A DNA stretch of 64,000 nucleotides, taken from contig DASQKI010000046.1 of NCBI GenBank assembly GCA_035630615.1, positions 83,866 to 147,865 on the forward strand, in the 5' to 3' direction. The notes below the pieces were generated by a model. It saw nothing but the letters and a program-made list of their open reading frames with translations, did not search any database and was not told where the DNA came from. Below are positions 53,342-61,331 of the stretch, one piece after another (the first letter of the stretch is position 1; every line of letters starts with the position of its first letter). Position numbers and translations under genes: made by a program. Origin of the DNA: DATFRX01 sp035630615. Its GTDB lineage: Bacteria; Actinomycetota; Actinomycetes; Propionibacteriales; Nocardioidaceae.

Positions 53342-53547
53342 TCCCCCGCCCCGCCGCCGCCGTCGACGAGACGGGCCAGCTCTGGAAGAGAGATCCGTGG
53401 CCCGGCCGGCATCGTCAGGTGCATACGGGTTGAACGCTGTGCCATCCGGCAAAAGCGCAGGTCAGCAATGCGCGCGCGGTTATCGGGCCAGGTTCAGGGT
53501 CGCGTCGGTCCCCAGGTGCGACGTTTCCGCAGGTCAGAGGCCGTTCG

Positions 53548-53620
53548 TGGAGCGAACCGGACTCGAACCGGCGACCCCCTGCTTGCAAAGCAGGTGCTCT
53601 ACCAACTGAGCTACCGCCCC
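53548..53620 (-). tRNA. tRNA-Ala (anticodon TGC)
   Basis: Minus-strand sequence begins GGGGCGGTAGCTCAGTTGGT and the anticodon arm CTGCT-TTGCAAG..CAG gives TGC. The T arm is GCCGG-TTCGAGT-CCGGT. The acceptor stem GGGGCGG/TCGCTCC pairs fully with two G-T pairs. No CCA is encoded. In many actinobacteria this gene follows gyrA and tRNA-Ile. Confidence 0.96.
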
Positions 53621-53633
53621 GAAGGCGCGACCG

Positions 53634-53756
53634 TCAGCGGGCGACGGAGTCGGTCGCCTGGGCCCACATGTCGGCGTCAGCCTTGCCCGAACGCACCTTC
53701 TTCAGGCCGAAGAACACGGCGGCGGCGATGAGGGCCAGGATCAGGACCTTCTTCAT
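53634..53756 (-). CDS. DLW-39 family small protein
   Basis: 40 residues: MKKVLILALIAAAVFFGLKK followed by ADADMWAQATDSVAR. One TM helix and the (D)(L/M)W-x-x-ATDSV ending match the DLW-39 family, a tiny actinobacterial membrane peptide found near gyrA and the tRNA-Ile/tRNA-Ala pair. Here the motif is DMW rather than DLW. It lies 14 bp from tRNA-Ala, supporting an oriC-proximal location. Confidence 0.85.
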   Translation of the reverse strand: MKKVLILALIAAAVFFGLKKVRSGKADADMWAQATDSVAR

Positions 53757-53988
53757 GTTGACCTCTCTCGAATGGGATGACTCAACACGCACCCGGATCG
53801 CGCCGTTGGCGTCGGGCACTCGAATGTGACGACTCGGGCTGCATCGGCGGGGTTCCACCGACATCGGATGACGATACCCGGCTTCGGGGCGGCTTCGGCA
53901 TCGGCATGCGGTCGGCGCGCGCACGCATACGGCGCACACAAGATTCACCCCTAACAAATGTCCGCTTTTGCGTAACCCGCAACCCGGT

Positions 53989-54246
53989 CTAGCGTGACGT
54001 GACCGCGGACCGCCAGTCGGACGGCGGATCCTCGCCGACTCGCCCGTCCACTGCTTCACGCAGCAGGTCGGCGTGCCCGGTGTGTCGGCCGTACTCCTCG
54101 ATGAGGTCGCACAAGAGCCGGCGCTCGACCTTCCAGCGAAATGTCGTACGCAGTCGGTCGAGCGCCCCGATCAGCTGCTCGACCTCCGTACCGGCAAGCG
54201 GCGGATCCCACGGGGGCGGCGTCCAGGCGGTGTCGTTATCGGCCAT
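53989..54246 (-). pseudogene. DUF664/DinB-family gene with internal deletion
   Basis: 85 residues. The N-terminal part (MADNDTAWTPPPWDPPLAGT ... LRTTFRWK) and the C-terminal part (LLCDLIEEYGRHTGHADLLR ... DPPSDW) belong to the two ends of DUF664 (DinB-like) proteins, usually about 170-190 residues. The central 90-100 residues, including two metal-binding His positions, are missing in frame. The remaining HTGHAD still contains one His pair. Confidence 0.7.
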
Positions 54247-54354
54247 GGCGACACCGTAGATCGACTTCCGGACGATGCGCTTCCGGAATCATGGACCCCT
54301 CGCGGACGCATCGGCGGTAGTACGACGCAGGGCCACGCCCGGCGATTCGACCAG

Positions 54355-55128
54355 CTAGGTTCGTTCCGCGAGGACGGCCAGGTCGCGCTCGGCGTACAAC
54401 CGGTGGTGCCACTCTTCGTTGAGCACGATGAGCAGGCATTGTCGTACCGGAAAGGTCTCGCCCTCGTCGGGCCAGCCGGGGCCGACCAGCGGCTTCGTGC
54501 GCTCGCCGAGCCGCTCATCGGTGAGGTCGTCGACGACGCGACGCACCAGCGCCATCGCGTCGTGCCGGAGAGCGAGCGCTTGGTCGAGCGACGGATGGGC
54601 TTCGCGATCGTGCGGCACACCCTCACGTGGCTGCATCTGGTCCCAGGGCAGCGAGAGCGGGTGCCAGGGGCTCGGGTCGCCGAGTAGGCAGCGGCCTACC
54701 CACGACTCGCTCGCGAAGGCGAGATGCCGCAGCGTCTGGATAAACGACCACTCATCGTTGACCGACTCATGCAGTTGCGCGGGTTGAAGCCGACGCGCCC
54801 GCTCAACCGTCTCGGCCCACAGCCGCTCGTTGACGTCCCACGCCTCGCGGAACCCGTCGGCGGTGGTCGGCCGGAACTTCGAGCGCTCCGGGTGACGACG
54901 GTCGAGCTCGGCATCGATCAGAGGTGCCACGTCGACGCCGTTGATGACGAGATTTTGGATCTCACCGTCGATGGTCGTGTCAATCAACTCGACGCCGCGC
55001 ATCGTCACCCGGTTGAGATCGGCGTTTTGAATGGTCGACCCGTTGAGCAGCACGGTGGTGAACGTCGAGTCCTGCAGGTCGGCCCGCTCGAACCGCGAGC
55101 CCGTCAGATCCTGAAAGTCGATGGCCAT
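54355..55128 (-). CDS. DinB-like protein with N-terminal pentapeptide repeats
   Basis: 257 residues from the ATG at 55128. The first 60 residues have A(D/N)LxxxxF-type pentapeptides (FQDLTGSRFERADLQDSTF, IQNADLNRV). Residues 85-255 form a DinB_2 four-helix domain (NDEWSFIQTLRHLAFASESW, CLLIVLNEEWHHRLYAERDL) with the expected His residues for metal. DinB-like thiol-transferase enzymes are common in actinobacteria with mycothiol or bacillithiol; the substrate is unknown. The domain combination occurs in other actinobacteria. Confidence 0.85.
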   Translation of the reverse strand: MAIDFQDLTGSRFERADLQDSTFTTVLLNGSTIQNADLNRVTMRGVELIDTTIDGEIQNLVINGVDVAPLIDAELDRRHPERSKFRPTTADGFREAWDVNERLWAETVERARRLQPAQLHESVNDEWSFIQTLRHLAFASESWVGRCLLGDPSPWHPLSLPWDQMQPREGVPHDREAHPSLDQALALRHDAMALVRRVVDDLTDERLGERTKPLVGPGWPDEGETFPVRQCLLIVLNEEWHHRLYAERDLAVLAERT

Positions 55129-55301
55129 GCCCACAGGCTAGAAACCATTGCGGACGTTTCGCGTCCTGAGCACAAAGGTGGCGTCGTCCGACCTGCAGGC
55201 CGACCCATCCGGCAAGCGTTGGCGTGGCCATTCGGACTCGTATCAGCGTGAGCGCGGGTCGTCTCCTACAACTGAAGTCTCGGGCACCCAGGAGCGACAT
55301 C

Positions 55302-55331
55302 ATGCACACAGACGAAGAGCCAGCACCATGA
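55302..55331 (+). other. nine-codon mini-ORF overlapping the lysozyme-like gene start
   Basis: ATG at 55302 reads MHTDEEPAP and stops at TGA, overlapping the ATG at 55328 as ATGA. It carries the only good ribosome site here (CCAGGAGCGACATC). This suggests translation of the following gene is coupled to the mini-ORF. Confidence 0.4.
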
Positions 55332-55840
55332 GCGCCGCCGACCTGCTCCCCGTTGCCTTGCGCCGCATTCGCGTGATGCGCAGCAATGGCATCGTCTCCC
55401 CGGTCCGAGCCTTCCGGGCCGCGCGACGGGCGACGCTGCCGCTGCCTATTGCGTGCGCGTTTCTCGAGCAGGAGAGCTCGGGCGGCCAGAACGTCTTCGG
55501 CCACGACGACACGATCTTCGTCGGTGCCGGCAAGGTGACCCGGCGCAAGTACCGCCGATACAAGGAGCAGCGCGACGCGCTCCTGCCGGACGGCGAGCGG
55601 CGCATGCAGGGTGTCGGCCCGATGCAACTGACCTGGTACACGCTCCAGGACGACGCCGACGAGCGTGGGGGCTGCCACAAGCCGACCAAGAACATGGCGG
55701 TCGGCTTCGAACTGGTTCGGGTCTACCTCGACAACGCCGACGACAACATCGTCGATGCGGGCGAGGAATACAACGGCGCCCGGTCCTACGGCCACGAGGT
55801 CAAGGAGAAGGTCGAGCGTTGGAGACAGCGACTGCCGTGA
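55328..55840 (+). CDS. transglycosylase SLT/lysozyme-like protein
   Basis: 170 residues. A lysozyme-like fold with the catalytic Glu in CAFLEQESSGGQNVFGHD, then GVGPMQLTWYT, MAVGFELVRVYL and EEYNGARSYGHEV. The pattern resembles phage tail or lytic transglycosylase domains and also muramidases of conjugative elements. There is no clear signal peptide, so export would need another route. It faces two other peptidoglycan hydrolase genes that read towards it on the minus strand. Confidence 0.72.
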   Translation: MSAADLLPVALRRIRVMRSNGIVSPVRAFRAARRATLPLPIACAFLEQESSGGQNVFGHDDTIFVGAGKVTRRKYRRYKEQRDALLPDGERRMQGVGPMQLTWYTLQDDADERGGCHKPTKNMAVGFELVRVYLDNADDNIVDAGEEYNGARSYGHEVKEKVERWRQRLP

Positions 55841-55895
55841 TCGGGGTTCTCTGTGTCGGCGCGTTCCGCACAGGGTGGGATCAGCTGCGGCCGAT

Positions 55896-56714
55896 CTAGT
55901 CGCCGGCAGCCTTGATGAGCGCGTTCCGAATCCGGAGTTCGCGGTCGGTGTCGTTGGGGAAGAGGTCGACCTCGTCGAGCAGATGCTTCGCGAGCCGCTG
56001 GATGAGCCGCTCTCGCTCGTCCTCGACGGCCGCGTCGACGATCTTGCGGATCTCGTCGTGGTCGGCCGCGAGTGCTTTGTCGACGACCTCGCGCAGTTCA
56101 GCCTTGGTAGCCATGTCGAACCAATCTCCTTTCAGAAGTTCCCTTGCCCTAGGGATGATGTCGTCGACGATGCCGCGGATCTTCCCGTCGAACGGGCACT
56201 CCTTGATGTGTTCGGACCATCGCTCGCCGCCGCTGACTCGGCCACCGAGCAGTCTGCCGGGCGGGTCGGGGAAGTCGCCGTCGACGCCCAGTCGGTGCCA
56301 AGCGATGCCCTTGGTGCCCGGCTTCGACGAAGGGCAGCGTTCGAGCGGGATGTCGTGCATCTCGTGGACCCAGACGGCCAGCTTGGCGACGGCCTCGACC
56401 TGGTCAGCGGTCCAGGTATGGCGACGCCCGTCGTCGTCCCACGATTCAACGGAGATCGTGTCGTGGTTACCGTCGAGGTTGGCCGACGCGCGGGTGTCGG
56501 TGTCGACGTACTGCTCGACGCGGCCGTTCTCACGGACGAAGAAGTGCGCAACGGGATTGCCGGAGATGTTGAATCCGGCGAACAGGCTGTCGTCCTGGGG
56601 CGAGTCGGCGGTGTGCAGACACAGTCGTCTCGGATTTGGCATCGGGATGAAGCTCGAACCGCCGGGCTTGTATCGCTCGACAGGCTTCTGGATCGCGTCG
56701 GGATACAAAGCCAT
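55896..56714 (-). CDS. N-acetylmuramoyl-L-alanine amidase (Amidase_2/PGRP-like)
   Basis: 272 residues. Zinc ligands are His in RRLCLHTADSP, His in IAWHRLGVDG and Cys in HIKECPFDGK, with catalytic neighbourhood TISVESWDDDG. The N-terminal domain (about 20-200) is the amidase; the C-terminal 75 residues are an acidic/basic helical region (KAELREVVDKALAADHDEIR). There is no signal peptide. The layout is that of phage endolysins. The amidase gene lies 32 bp after the CHAP-like gene, on the same strand. Confidence 0.87.
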   Translation of the reverse strand: MALYPDAIQKPVERYKPGGSSFIPMPNPRRLCLHTADSPQDDSLFAGFNISGNPVAHFFVRENGRVEQYVDTDTRASANLDGNHDTISVESWDDDGRRHTWTADQVEAVAKLAVWVHEMHDIPLERCPSSKPGTKGIAWHRLGVDGDFPDPPGRLLGGRVSGGERWSEHIKECPFDGKIRGIVDDIIPRARELLKGDWFDMATKAELREVVDKALAADHDEIRKIVDAAVEDERERLIQRLAKHLLDEVDLFPNDTDRELRIRNALIKAAGD

Positions 56715-56745
56715 CGGAGCCTCCTAGGTGAGCTTCGGTAGCGGG

Positions 56746-57420
56746 CTATCCGTGCCTTAGAGTTCTCGCGAGAGTGATCTGGTCGCCGCTTTGGCGGATC
56801 AGCTTGCGGAGCACCCGATCGGCTTCAGCGCTTGGTCGAGCAACAATCGCCCTCTTGGCGGCGGCGATCGCGTCGTGCTGGCTGGCGATGAACCGGTCGA
56901 CGTTTCCCGTCTCAGGTCGCCGGTGTCCGCGGACCTCGGGTGGCCGTCGATTGTCCGAAGCGGCCAACTCGAAGAACGGAAAGGACCATCCCTTCGGAGT
57001 GAGCCCAAAGTCGGCCTCAATCCGGTCGATGTCCGCACGGCCGAACTCACCCATGGTCGGCCGGTCAGTACCGAGAATGTTGCCGCGCCCGTCAGCGATG
57101 CCGGCGTGGCCGTGACCTTCGGAGCCACCGGACCAGAACAGCAGGGCCCCTGCCGGTGCTTTGCGCATGCGCTCGATGCCGTGCCGACGGAACTTGTCAG
57201 GCAGGGCATGCCACAGCGATATCGCGTCATCGGCACCACACGTCGCAAATCCATAGGTGCATCCGGCGATGTGCGCGCACATCCCCTCGATCTTGTCGTG
57301 GTGCGAGCAGGATCGGACGCCCTTCTTGGCTCGCTCGGCGGCCAGGGTCAGCGCTTCCAGCGGCGTGAACGCCGGCTCGCGGGGCAAGAACTTGTAACGA
57401 ACGATCTCGCGTTTGGCCAT
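56746..57420 (-). CDS. CHAP/NlpC-P60-like cysteine hydrolase (endolysin-like)
   Basis: 224 residues from the ATG at 57420, which overlaps the stop codon of the upstream small gene by one base (TGATG). The middle has a Cys-rich segment (MCAHIAGCTYGFATCGAD), then APAGALLFWSGGSEGHGHAG and NILGTDRPTMGE, which fit the Cys...His order of CHAP/NlpC-type peptidases. Residues beyond 150 are a charged tail. No signal peptide. Together with the amidase it could form a phage-type lysis module. The fold assignment is moderate. Confidence 0.6.
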   Translation of the reverse strand: MAKREIVRYKFLPREPAFTPLEALTLAAERAKKGVRSCSHHDKIEGMCAHIAGCTYGFATCGADDAISLWHALPDKFRRHGIERMRKAPAGALLFWSGGSEGHGHAGIADGRGNILGTDRPTMGEFGRADIDRIEADFGLTPKGWSFPFFELAASDNRRPPEVRGHRRPETGNVDRFIASQHDAIAAAKRAIVARPSAEADRVLRKLIRQSGDQITLARTLRHG

Positions 57421-57575
57421 CACAGATCCCCCCCGACTTCGAGCTCTTCACTATCGCCGTCGGGATCCGGGTAGTTCTCGTCGAGCGCGACCGTGAGATC
57501 CGCGTCCAGGTGTATTCCGTCTCCGCCATCTTGGGCGCCGCCAGGAAGGTCTGATCTCGGTTCAGTTTCAGTCAT
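57420..57575 (-). CDS. small acidic protein preceding the lysin genes
   Basis: 51 residues from the ATG at 57575 (AGGAGACGGCGCTG upstream). The sequence MTETEPRSDLPGGAQDGGDG ... EELEVGGDL is highly acidic and has no hydrophobic segment, so it is not a holin. TGATG coupling to the CHAP-like gene suggests a shared role. Confidence 0.55.
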   Translation of the reverse strand: MTETEPRSDLPGGAQDGGDGIHLDADLTVALDENYPDPDGDSEELEVGGDL

Positions 57576-57770
57576 CAGCGCCGTCTCCTAGCTGGGCGAG
57601 GAGGCCGAGCCGTACGGCTGGCGAGAAACCCTCGTCGCTCCATCTACGAAGGTAGGCTTCCGCGTCGAAATGACCAGGTGCAGAAGACCCATCGCAGCAC
57701 TGTCCTGAGTCCCGATCGCCGCAAGCAGGACACCGGCCACCACCGTGACGCCGATTTGGGTTGGACGCGG

Positions 57771-58172
57771 TCAGCGGTAAGCGAGCGGCATCAGGTCCTT
57801 GATCAAAACACTGCGAAGGCCGTCGCTGGTCGGCAGGATCACTCGGATGTCGGGGTGAAGATCGAGCAGCACCTGACGATCACGCCCGCACGGCCCAGCC
57901 GGACCTCGACCCCAGTTGCCAACGGCGACAATCGTCGACAGCTCTCTGGCGCCGGACGCGCGAGCATGGCCCAGGGCGACCAGCTCGGCGCACGGCCCGT
58001 CCGTGAAGTGGAAGACGTTGATGCCGCCGTACATCGTCCCGTCGGCGGCTCTCACGGCGGCTCCCATCGTGTGCACACCGTGCTCGCCGTCGGTGTTCCC
58101 GTCGATGATCGCCCGCGCGTACTCGATGAGCTCGCGGTCGTCCGACGTCAGCTCACGCCCGATGGTGCTCAT
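57771..58172 (-). CDS. cytidine-deaminase-fold protein (blasticidin-S deaminase-like) with altered zinc motif
   Basis: 133 residues from the ATG at 58172. The first zinc motif is intact (TDGPCAELVALGHARA, catalytic Glu). The second reads GPAGPCGRDRQVLLD where family members have PCGxCRQ, so one zinc Cys is Asp. The segment FHFTDGPCAELVALGHA and HPDIRVILP are close to blasticidin-S deaminase and related nucleoside deaminases. Aspartate can ligate zinc, so loss of activity is not certain. It may act on a nucleoside or nucleoside antibiotic. Confidence 0.78.
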   Translation of the reverse strand: MSTIGRELTSDDRELIEYARAIIDGNTDGEHGVHTMGAAVRAADGTMYGGINVFHFTDGPCAELVALGHARASGARELSTIVAVGNWGRGPAGPCGRDRQVLLDLHPDIRVILPTSDGLRSVLIKDLMPLAYR

Positions 58173-58269
58173 GGCCCGACATGCTATGTCGACGAGCAAC
58201 TCCAAGCCCTGCCTGACAGTCCGGAACCAGGCCGTCCGGAATGGCTTGTAGCGGGCCGTTCGCCACCTC

Positions 58270-58467
58270 GTGGAGGGACAGTCGCATGAAGATCGCCAGG
58301 CGCACGAGCATGCGATCACGCTCGGTGCCCGACTGCTCCAGGCCGCCGACGACCTCGACACGGAGGAGGGCCATCAGGTCTATGCGGATCTGGCCGGGCA
58401 CCCGTTCTGCCTTGGCTGGCACAAGAACGTGCCTGCCATACATGACTTCGGCGCGACACAGGGCTAG
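58270..58467 (+). CDS. possible small protein, unrecognised
   Basis: 65 residues from a GTG (MEGQSHEDRQAHEHAITLGA ... GHPFCLGWHKNVPAIHDFGA). Third-position G+C is high, as in real genes of this window, but there is no ribosome site. The reading may be the C-terminal part of a lost gene: the frame continues upstream about 6 codons to a TAG. No family recognised. Confidence 0.3.
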   Translation: MEGQSHEDRQAHEHAITLGARLLQAADDLDTEEGHQVYADLAGHPFCLGWHKNVPAIHDFGATQG

Positions 58468-58506
58468 TGGCTCGGCCGACGCCATCCTGCCGTTAGAGGT
58501 GCCCGT

Positions 58507-58671
58507 TCACGGGCCGGGAGGTGCCTGAGGTGGGCTGTCCTTGATTCCTTCGCGGACGCGCTCGAGGTGTTCGGCCTGACGCCTGTCCTGCTGGTCGCGT
58601 TCGGCCTCACGTCGCCGGTACCGAGCGATCCGCTGGCGTCGTACGAGGTTCTTGAACCACTGCGTCACCAT
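58507..58671 (-). CDS. 54-residue basic protein, unrecognised
   Basis: The ATG at 58671 follows TAGGAGGTCGCC, one of the best ribosome sites in the region. The product (MVTQWFKNLVRRQRIARYRR ... SPPQAPPGP) is strongly basic with an Arg-rich helix and a Pro tail. It is not related to any family I know. Small nucleic-acid-binding or membrane-associated roles are possible. Confidence 0.5.
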   Translation of the reverse strand: MVTQWFKNLVRRQRIARYRRREAERDQQDRRQAEHLERVREGIKDSPPQAPPGP

Positions 58672-58720
58672 GGCGACCTCCTACTACCCGTACGGCAAGA
58701 AGACCCTGTTGAAGCGATGG

Positions 58721-59100
58721 TCACTTCGCCATCGCCGCACGCTCGGCAGCGCTGCGGAGGATGCAGAACTCGTTGCCTTCCGGGTCAGCGGACACGACCC
58801 ATCCGTGACCGTCTGGCTGCCTCGGTCGGCGACGATCGTCGCCCCAAAATCAATCAGTCTCGCCACCTCTGCATCGCGGAGTTGGTCGGGTTGCAGGCAC
58901 AGGTGTACGCGGCTCTTAGCGGCGGGGTCGGGAACCTGCTCGAAGTGCAGGCTGAACCCGGTGGGCATCTTGATGATCGCGACCGGATCGCCGGGATGGT
59001 CGTCGTCATCAAGTGGGTGACCCACGACTTGGCTCCAGAAGCGGGCGAGGTCGTAGGCGTCCGCGCAGTGGAACGCGACGTTGTAGACAGCTGAGGGCAT
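58721..59100 (-). pseudogene. VOC/glyoxalase-like gene with frameshift near the 3' end
   Basis: The start MPSAVYNVAFHCADAYDLAR ... IDFGATIVAD is a VOC domain. Near 58820-58830 the frame changes: the expected ending DGHGWVVSADPEGNEFCILR and SAAERAAMAK is in another frame and stops at 58721. A single missing base around GACCGAGG explains it. In the unshifted frame the protein would end with an unrelated tail. The region could be a true pseudogene or a sequencing error. Confidence 0.75.
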
Positions 59101-59258
59101 CACATCTCCTGGCTCCGTGTTCCCGGCCATTCCGGGCCGGCCCTGCACTCGGTAGGAGCCGATCGTAGGACGAAGTGGACCTGCTTCGCCTCGTCAACTT
59201 TCGCGCTTAGCTGGACTACTCCAGGTCGCGTACCGTGCCAGCCTCGGTCTATGGACCG

Positions 59259-60116
59259 CTACTCGGCGGCGAGAGAGCCGAGCGCCGGCCACGGTGGACC
59301 CTCGCGGAGCAAGGTCAGCATGTCTCGGCCGTGTCGGAAACCACTCGGGAACTCATCGCCGGCATCCCATCGCCAGGCAGCGACCATCGCAAGAATGAGC
59401 CGCCGACACTCGTCGAGCAGAACGTGATCGACATCCGAATAGTGCGCGCTGACCTCGTCCGGCGCATGTGCAACATCAAACTCGATGGGCCCACGGCAGC
59501 ACGTCTCGAAGTCGATGAACAGCGGGCCGTCCCGCGCGCTGAGGACGTTGCCTGGATGCGGTTCGCCGTGCAGCAGCTGCTCGGCAGCGCCGCGATTTCG
59601 AATCGTGCGACGCGCGCTCTGCAGCGTGCTGAGGAGGAGATGCCGGTCGGGTTCAGCGAGCGCCGGAGTCTCGGCTCGGTTCGCGACCAGCCGCACAGCC
59701 TGGGCGACTCGTTCCATGAAGTGCGGCGTCGCGATCTCGACGCTTCGCATCCCTGCGTGCAGGCTATGGAGCGCGTCGGCGTACTCGGCTGGCGCGACCT
59801 GATCGTGAGTCGCCGCCTCGTAATAGGTCCACAAGGTCACCGCGAAGCCGTCGCCTTCGTAGACGCGCGGCTCGACCCGGGGCTCGAGCGCCGCGACGGG
59901 GCTCGCAACGGCAGCGAGATGCCGAGCGAGCTCGAGCTCCAGCGAGGAGACCTCCTGCCCCGCCAGTGCTACTCGCGCGAAGACGTCACACGGCAAGAGA
60001 CGTAGAGCAAGCTTGTTCGAGTTGTGAATCACGATCGCGTCGTCGACCCGCAGGCCCTGCGCTACCGCAAGGGATGTCGCCGCGGCCATCGCACGCGAAA
60101 CGAGCCCTGCCTCCAC
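59259..60116 (-). CDS. aminoglycoside phosphotransferase-family kinase
   Basis: 285 residues from a GTG. APH fold with LVSRAMAAATSLAVAQGLRV and NSNKLALRLLP at the N-terminus. The catalytic loop is LLHGEPHPGNVLSARDGPLF (Asp replaced by Glu in HGE compared with the usual HGD), followed by IDFETCCRGPIEFDVAH. This resembles the APH-like kinases acting on small alcohol-containing metabolites. The HGE variant is found in some family members, so activity is uncertain. Confidence 0.85.
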   Translation of the reverse strand: MEAGLVSRAMAAATSLAVAQGLRVDDAIVIHNSNKLALRLLPCDVFARVALAGQEVSSLELELARHLAAVASPVAALEPRVEPRVYEGDGFAVTLWTYYEAATHDQVAPAEYADALHSLHAGMRSVEIATPHFMERVAQAVRLVANRAETPALAEPDRHLLLSTLQSARRTIRNRGAAEQLLHGEPHPGNVLSARDGPLFIDFETCCRGPIEFDVAHAPDEVSAHYSDVDHVLLDECRRLILAMVAAWRWDAGDEFPSGFRHGRDMLTLLREGPPWPALGSLAAE

Positions 60117-60269
60117 GAGTGGATCCTGACATTCGCGGGGAAGAGGGTATCGGCCGGTCTCGACCGCGAACGGTCAGAGAGAGGCAAGCGTTTCGCGCAC
60201 ACTCGGGTAGTTGGAGTCTTCGGCCAGAACCCGCTCGAAGTCCTTTCGAGCCATGCTGGCCTTGCCGGT

Positions 60270-60977
60270 TCAATCCTTCTTCGCAGCGGACGCGTCGACG
60301 CAGACGATTCCCTTGTTGCCGTCCTGGTCGGTGATCACGGTGAGCGAGGGCGCGTCGCTGTCATCGACGACGGTCCCACCCGCGGCGACGGCAGCGGCGA
60401 TCCGTTGCTCGGCCACCTCGGGCGCCACATAGACCTCGATGTGGAACCGCTGACCTGGGGCCTCGTGTTCGTCGGCGTCGCCGAACCACAGGTTTGGCAC
60501 CCGTCCCGTGGCATCCCGGATCTCGTCGCTGGGGGTCCCGCGGCCCTGGGCATCGGCGCTCCCGGTCAGTAGGGCGGCCCACACCGGGGCGATGGTCGCG
60601 GATCGCGCCGTGTCGAGGCCGAGCTCGATGTCGCTGACCGAGGCCGGGTCGGCGTCGACCTCGTAGTCAACGGCGATCTCGGTGATCCGTCGCGCGAGGT
60701 CGACGTCCTGCTGGGACACCCATTCAACAACGTGTTCGGTGCCCTCGTCGTCGCGGTAGATGGCATCGTCGCTGACCAACTTGAAGTCGACATACCCCTT
60801 ACCGATGGACACACTGGGGTGGTGGCCGAGCGCGTCGCCCGCCTCGCCCACCGCGGCGACGAACCGTGCGCCGGTGCCGAAGTCGTCGATCACGTAGCGC
60901 GCATGCAGTCCCTGGGCCAGCTTGCGCCAGTCGGTCAGGTTCGCCTCGGCGATCTGTTCGCCCTTCAGCATGTCCAT
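60270..60977 (-). CDS. pterin-4a-carbinolamine dehydratase-like domain fused to VOC-like domain
   Basis: 235 residues from the ATG at 60977. The first 100 residues are PCD-like: DWRKLAQGLHARYVIDDFGT, FVAAVGEAGDALGHHPSVSI and ITEIAVDYEVDA, including the HHP catalytic histidines. Residues 110-235 look like a VOC/glyoxalase domain (NLWFGDADEHEAPGQRFHIE, SLTVITDQDGNKGIVCVDAS). The combination could have metabolic significance or serve only ligand sensing. Confidence 0.75.
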   Translation of the reverse strand: MDMLKGEQIAEANLTDWRKLAQGLHARYVIDDFGTGARFVAAVGEAGDALGHHPSVSIGKGYVDFKLVSDDAIYRDDEGTEHVVEWVSQQDVDLARRITEIAVDYEVDADPASVSDIELGLDTARSATIAPVWAALLTGSADAQGRGTPSDEIRDATGRVPNLWFGDADEHEAPGQRFHIEVYVAPEVAEQRIAAAVAAGGTVVDDSDAPSLTVITDQDGNKGIVCVDASAAKKD

Positions 60978-61331
60978 GGACGGGGACACTATCCCCGAAT
61001 CAACCCGCAGCACTAGCGCAGTGAACAACCGGACCTGCCGCGATCCGCGCTCGGTCCTGCCGAGATGCGCGCAGCCCTCAGCGCCCAGAATGACGCAGCT
61101 GGATGGTCAGCGGTGACTTGCCCGCGTTTCCAGTCTTGCTCGCCGATCGGGGTCAGGGCTGTGCCCGACTCAGTCGCTGCGGGGCTTGAGGCAGCGGACC
61201 TCGCGTTCGACTCCGGAGTAGATTCCGACCACACCCCATGTTTCGTGTGAGTGCACGGGTGTGCGTTGACCTATGTTCCAGACCACGCACGCCAGTGACC
61301 CTCCTCCTGCGGCCTTGGTCACCCTTCGCGA
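60978..61331. other. 354-bp spacer, no gene recognised
   Basis: No frame with a believable start and a familiar motif was seen on either strand. It separates two minus-strand genes. Confidence 0.3.

Noticed and set aside
60174..60254. 26-codon minus-strand frame (MARKDFERVLAEDSNYPSVR...)
   Set aside because: Reads like a real protein end but is too short to support without conservation data. It may be the remnant of a lost gene.
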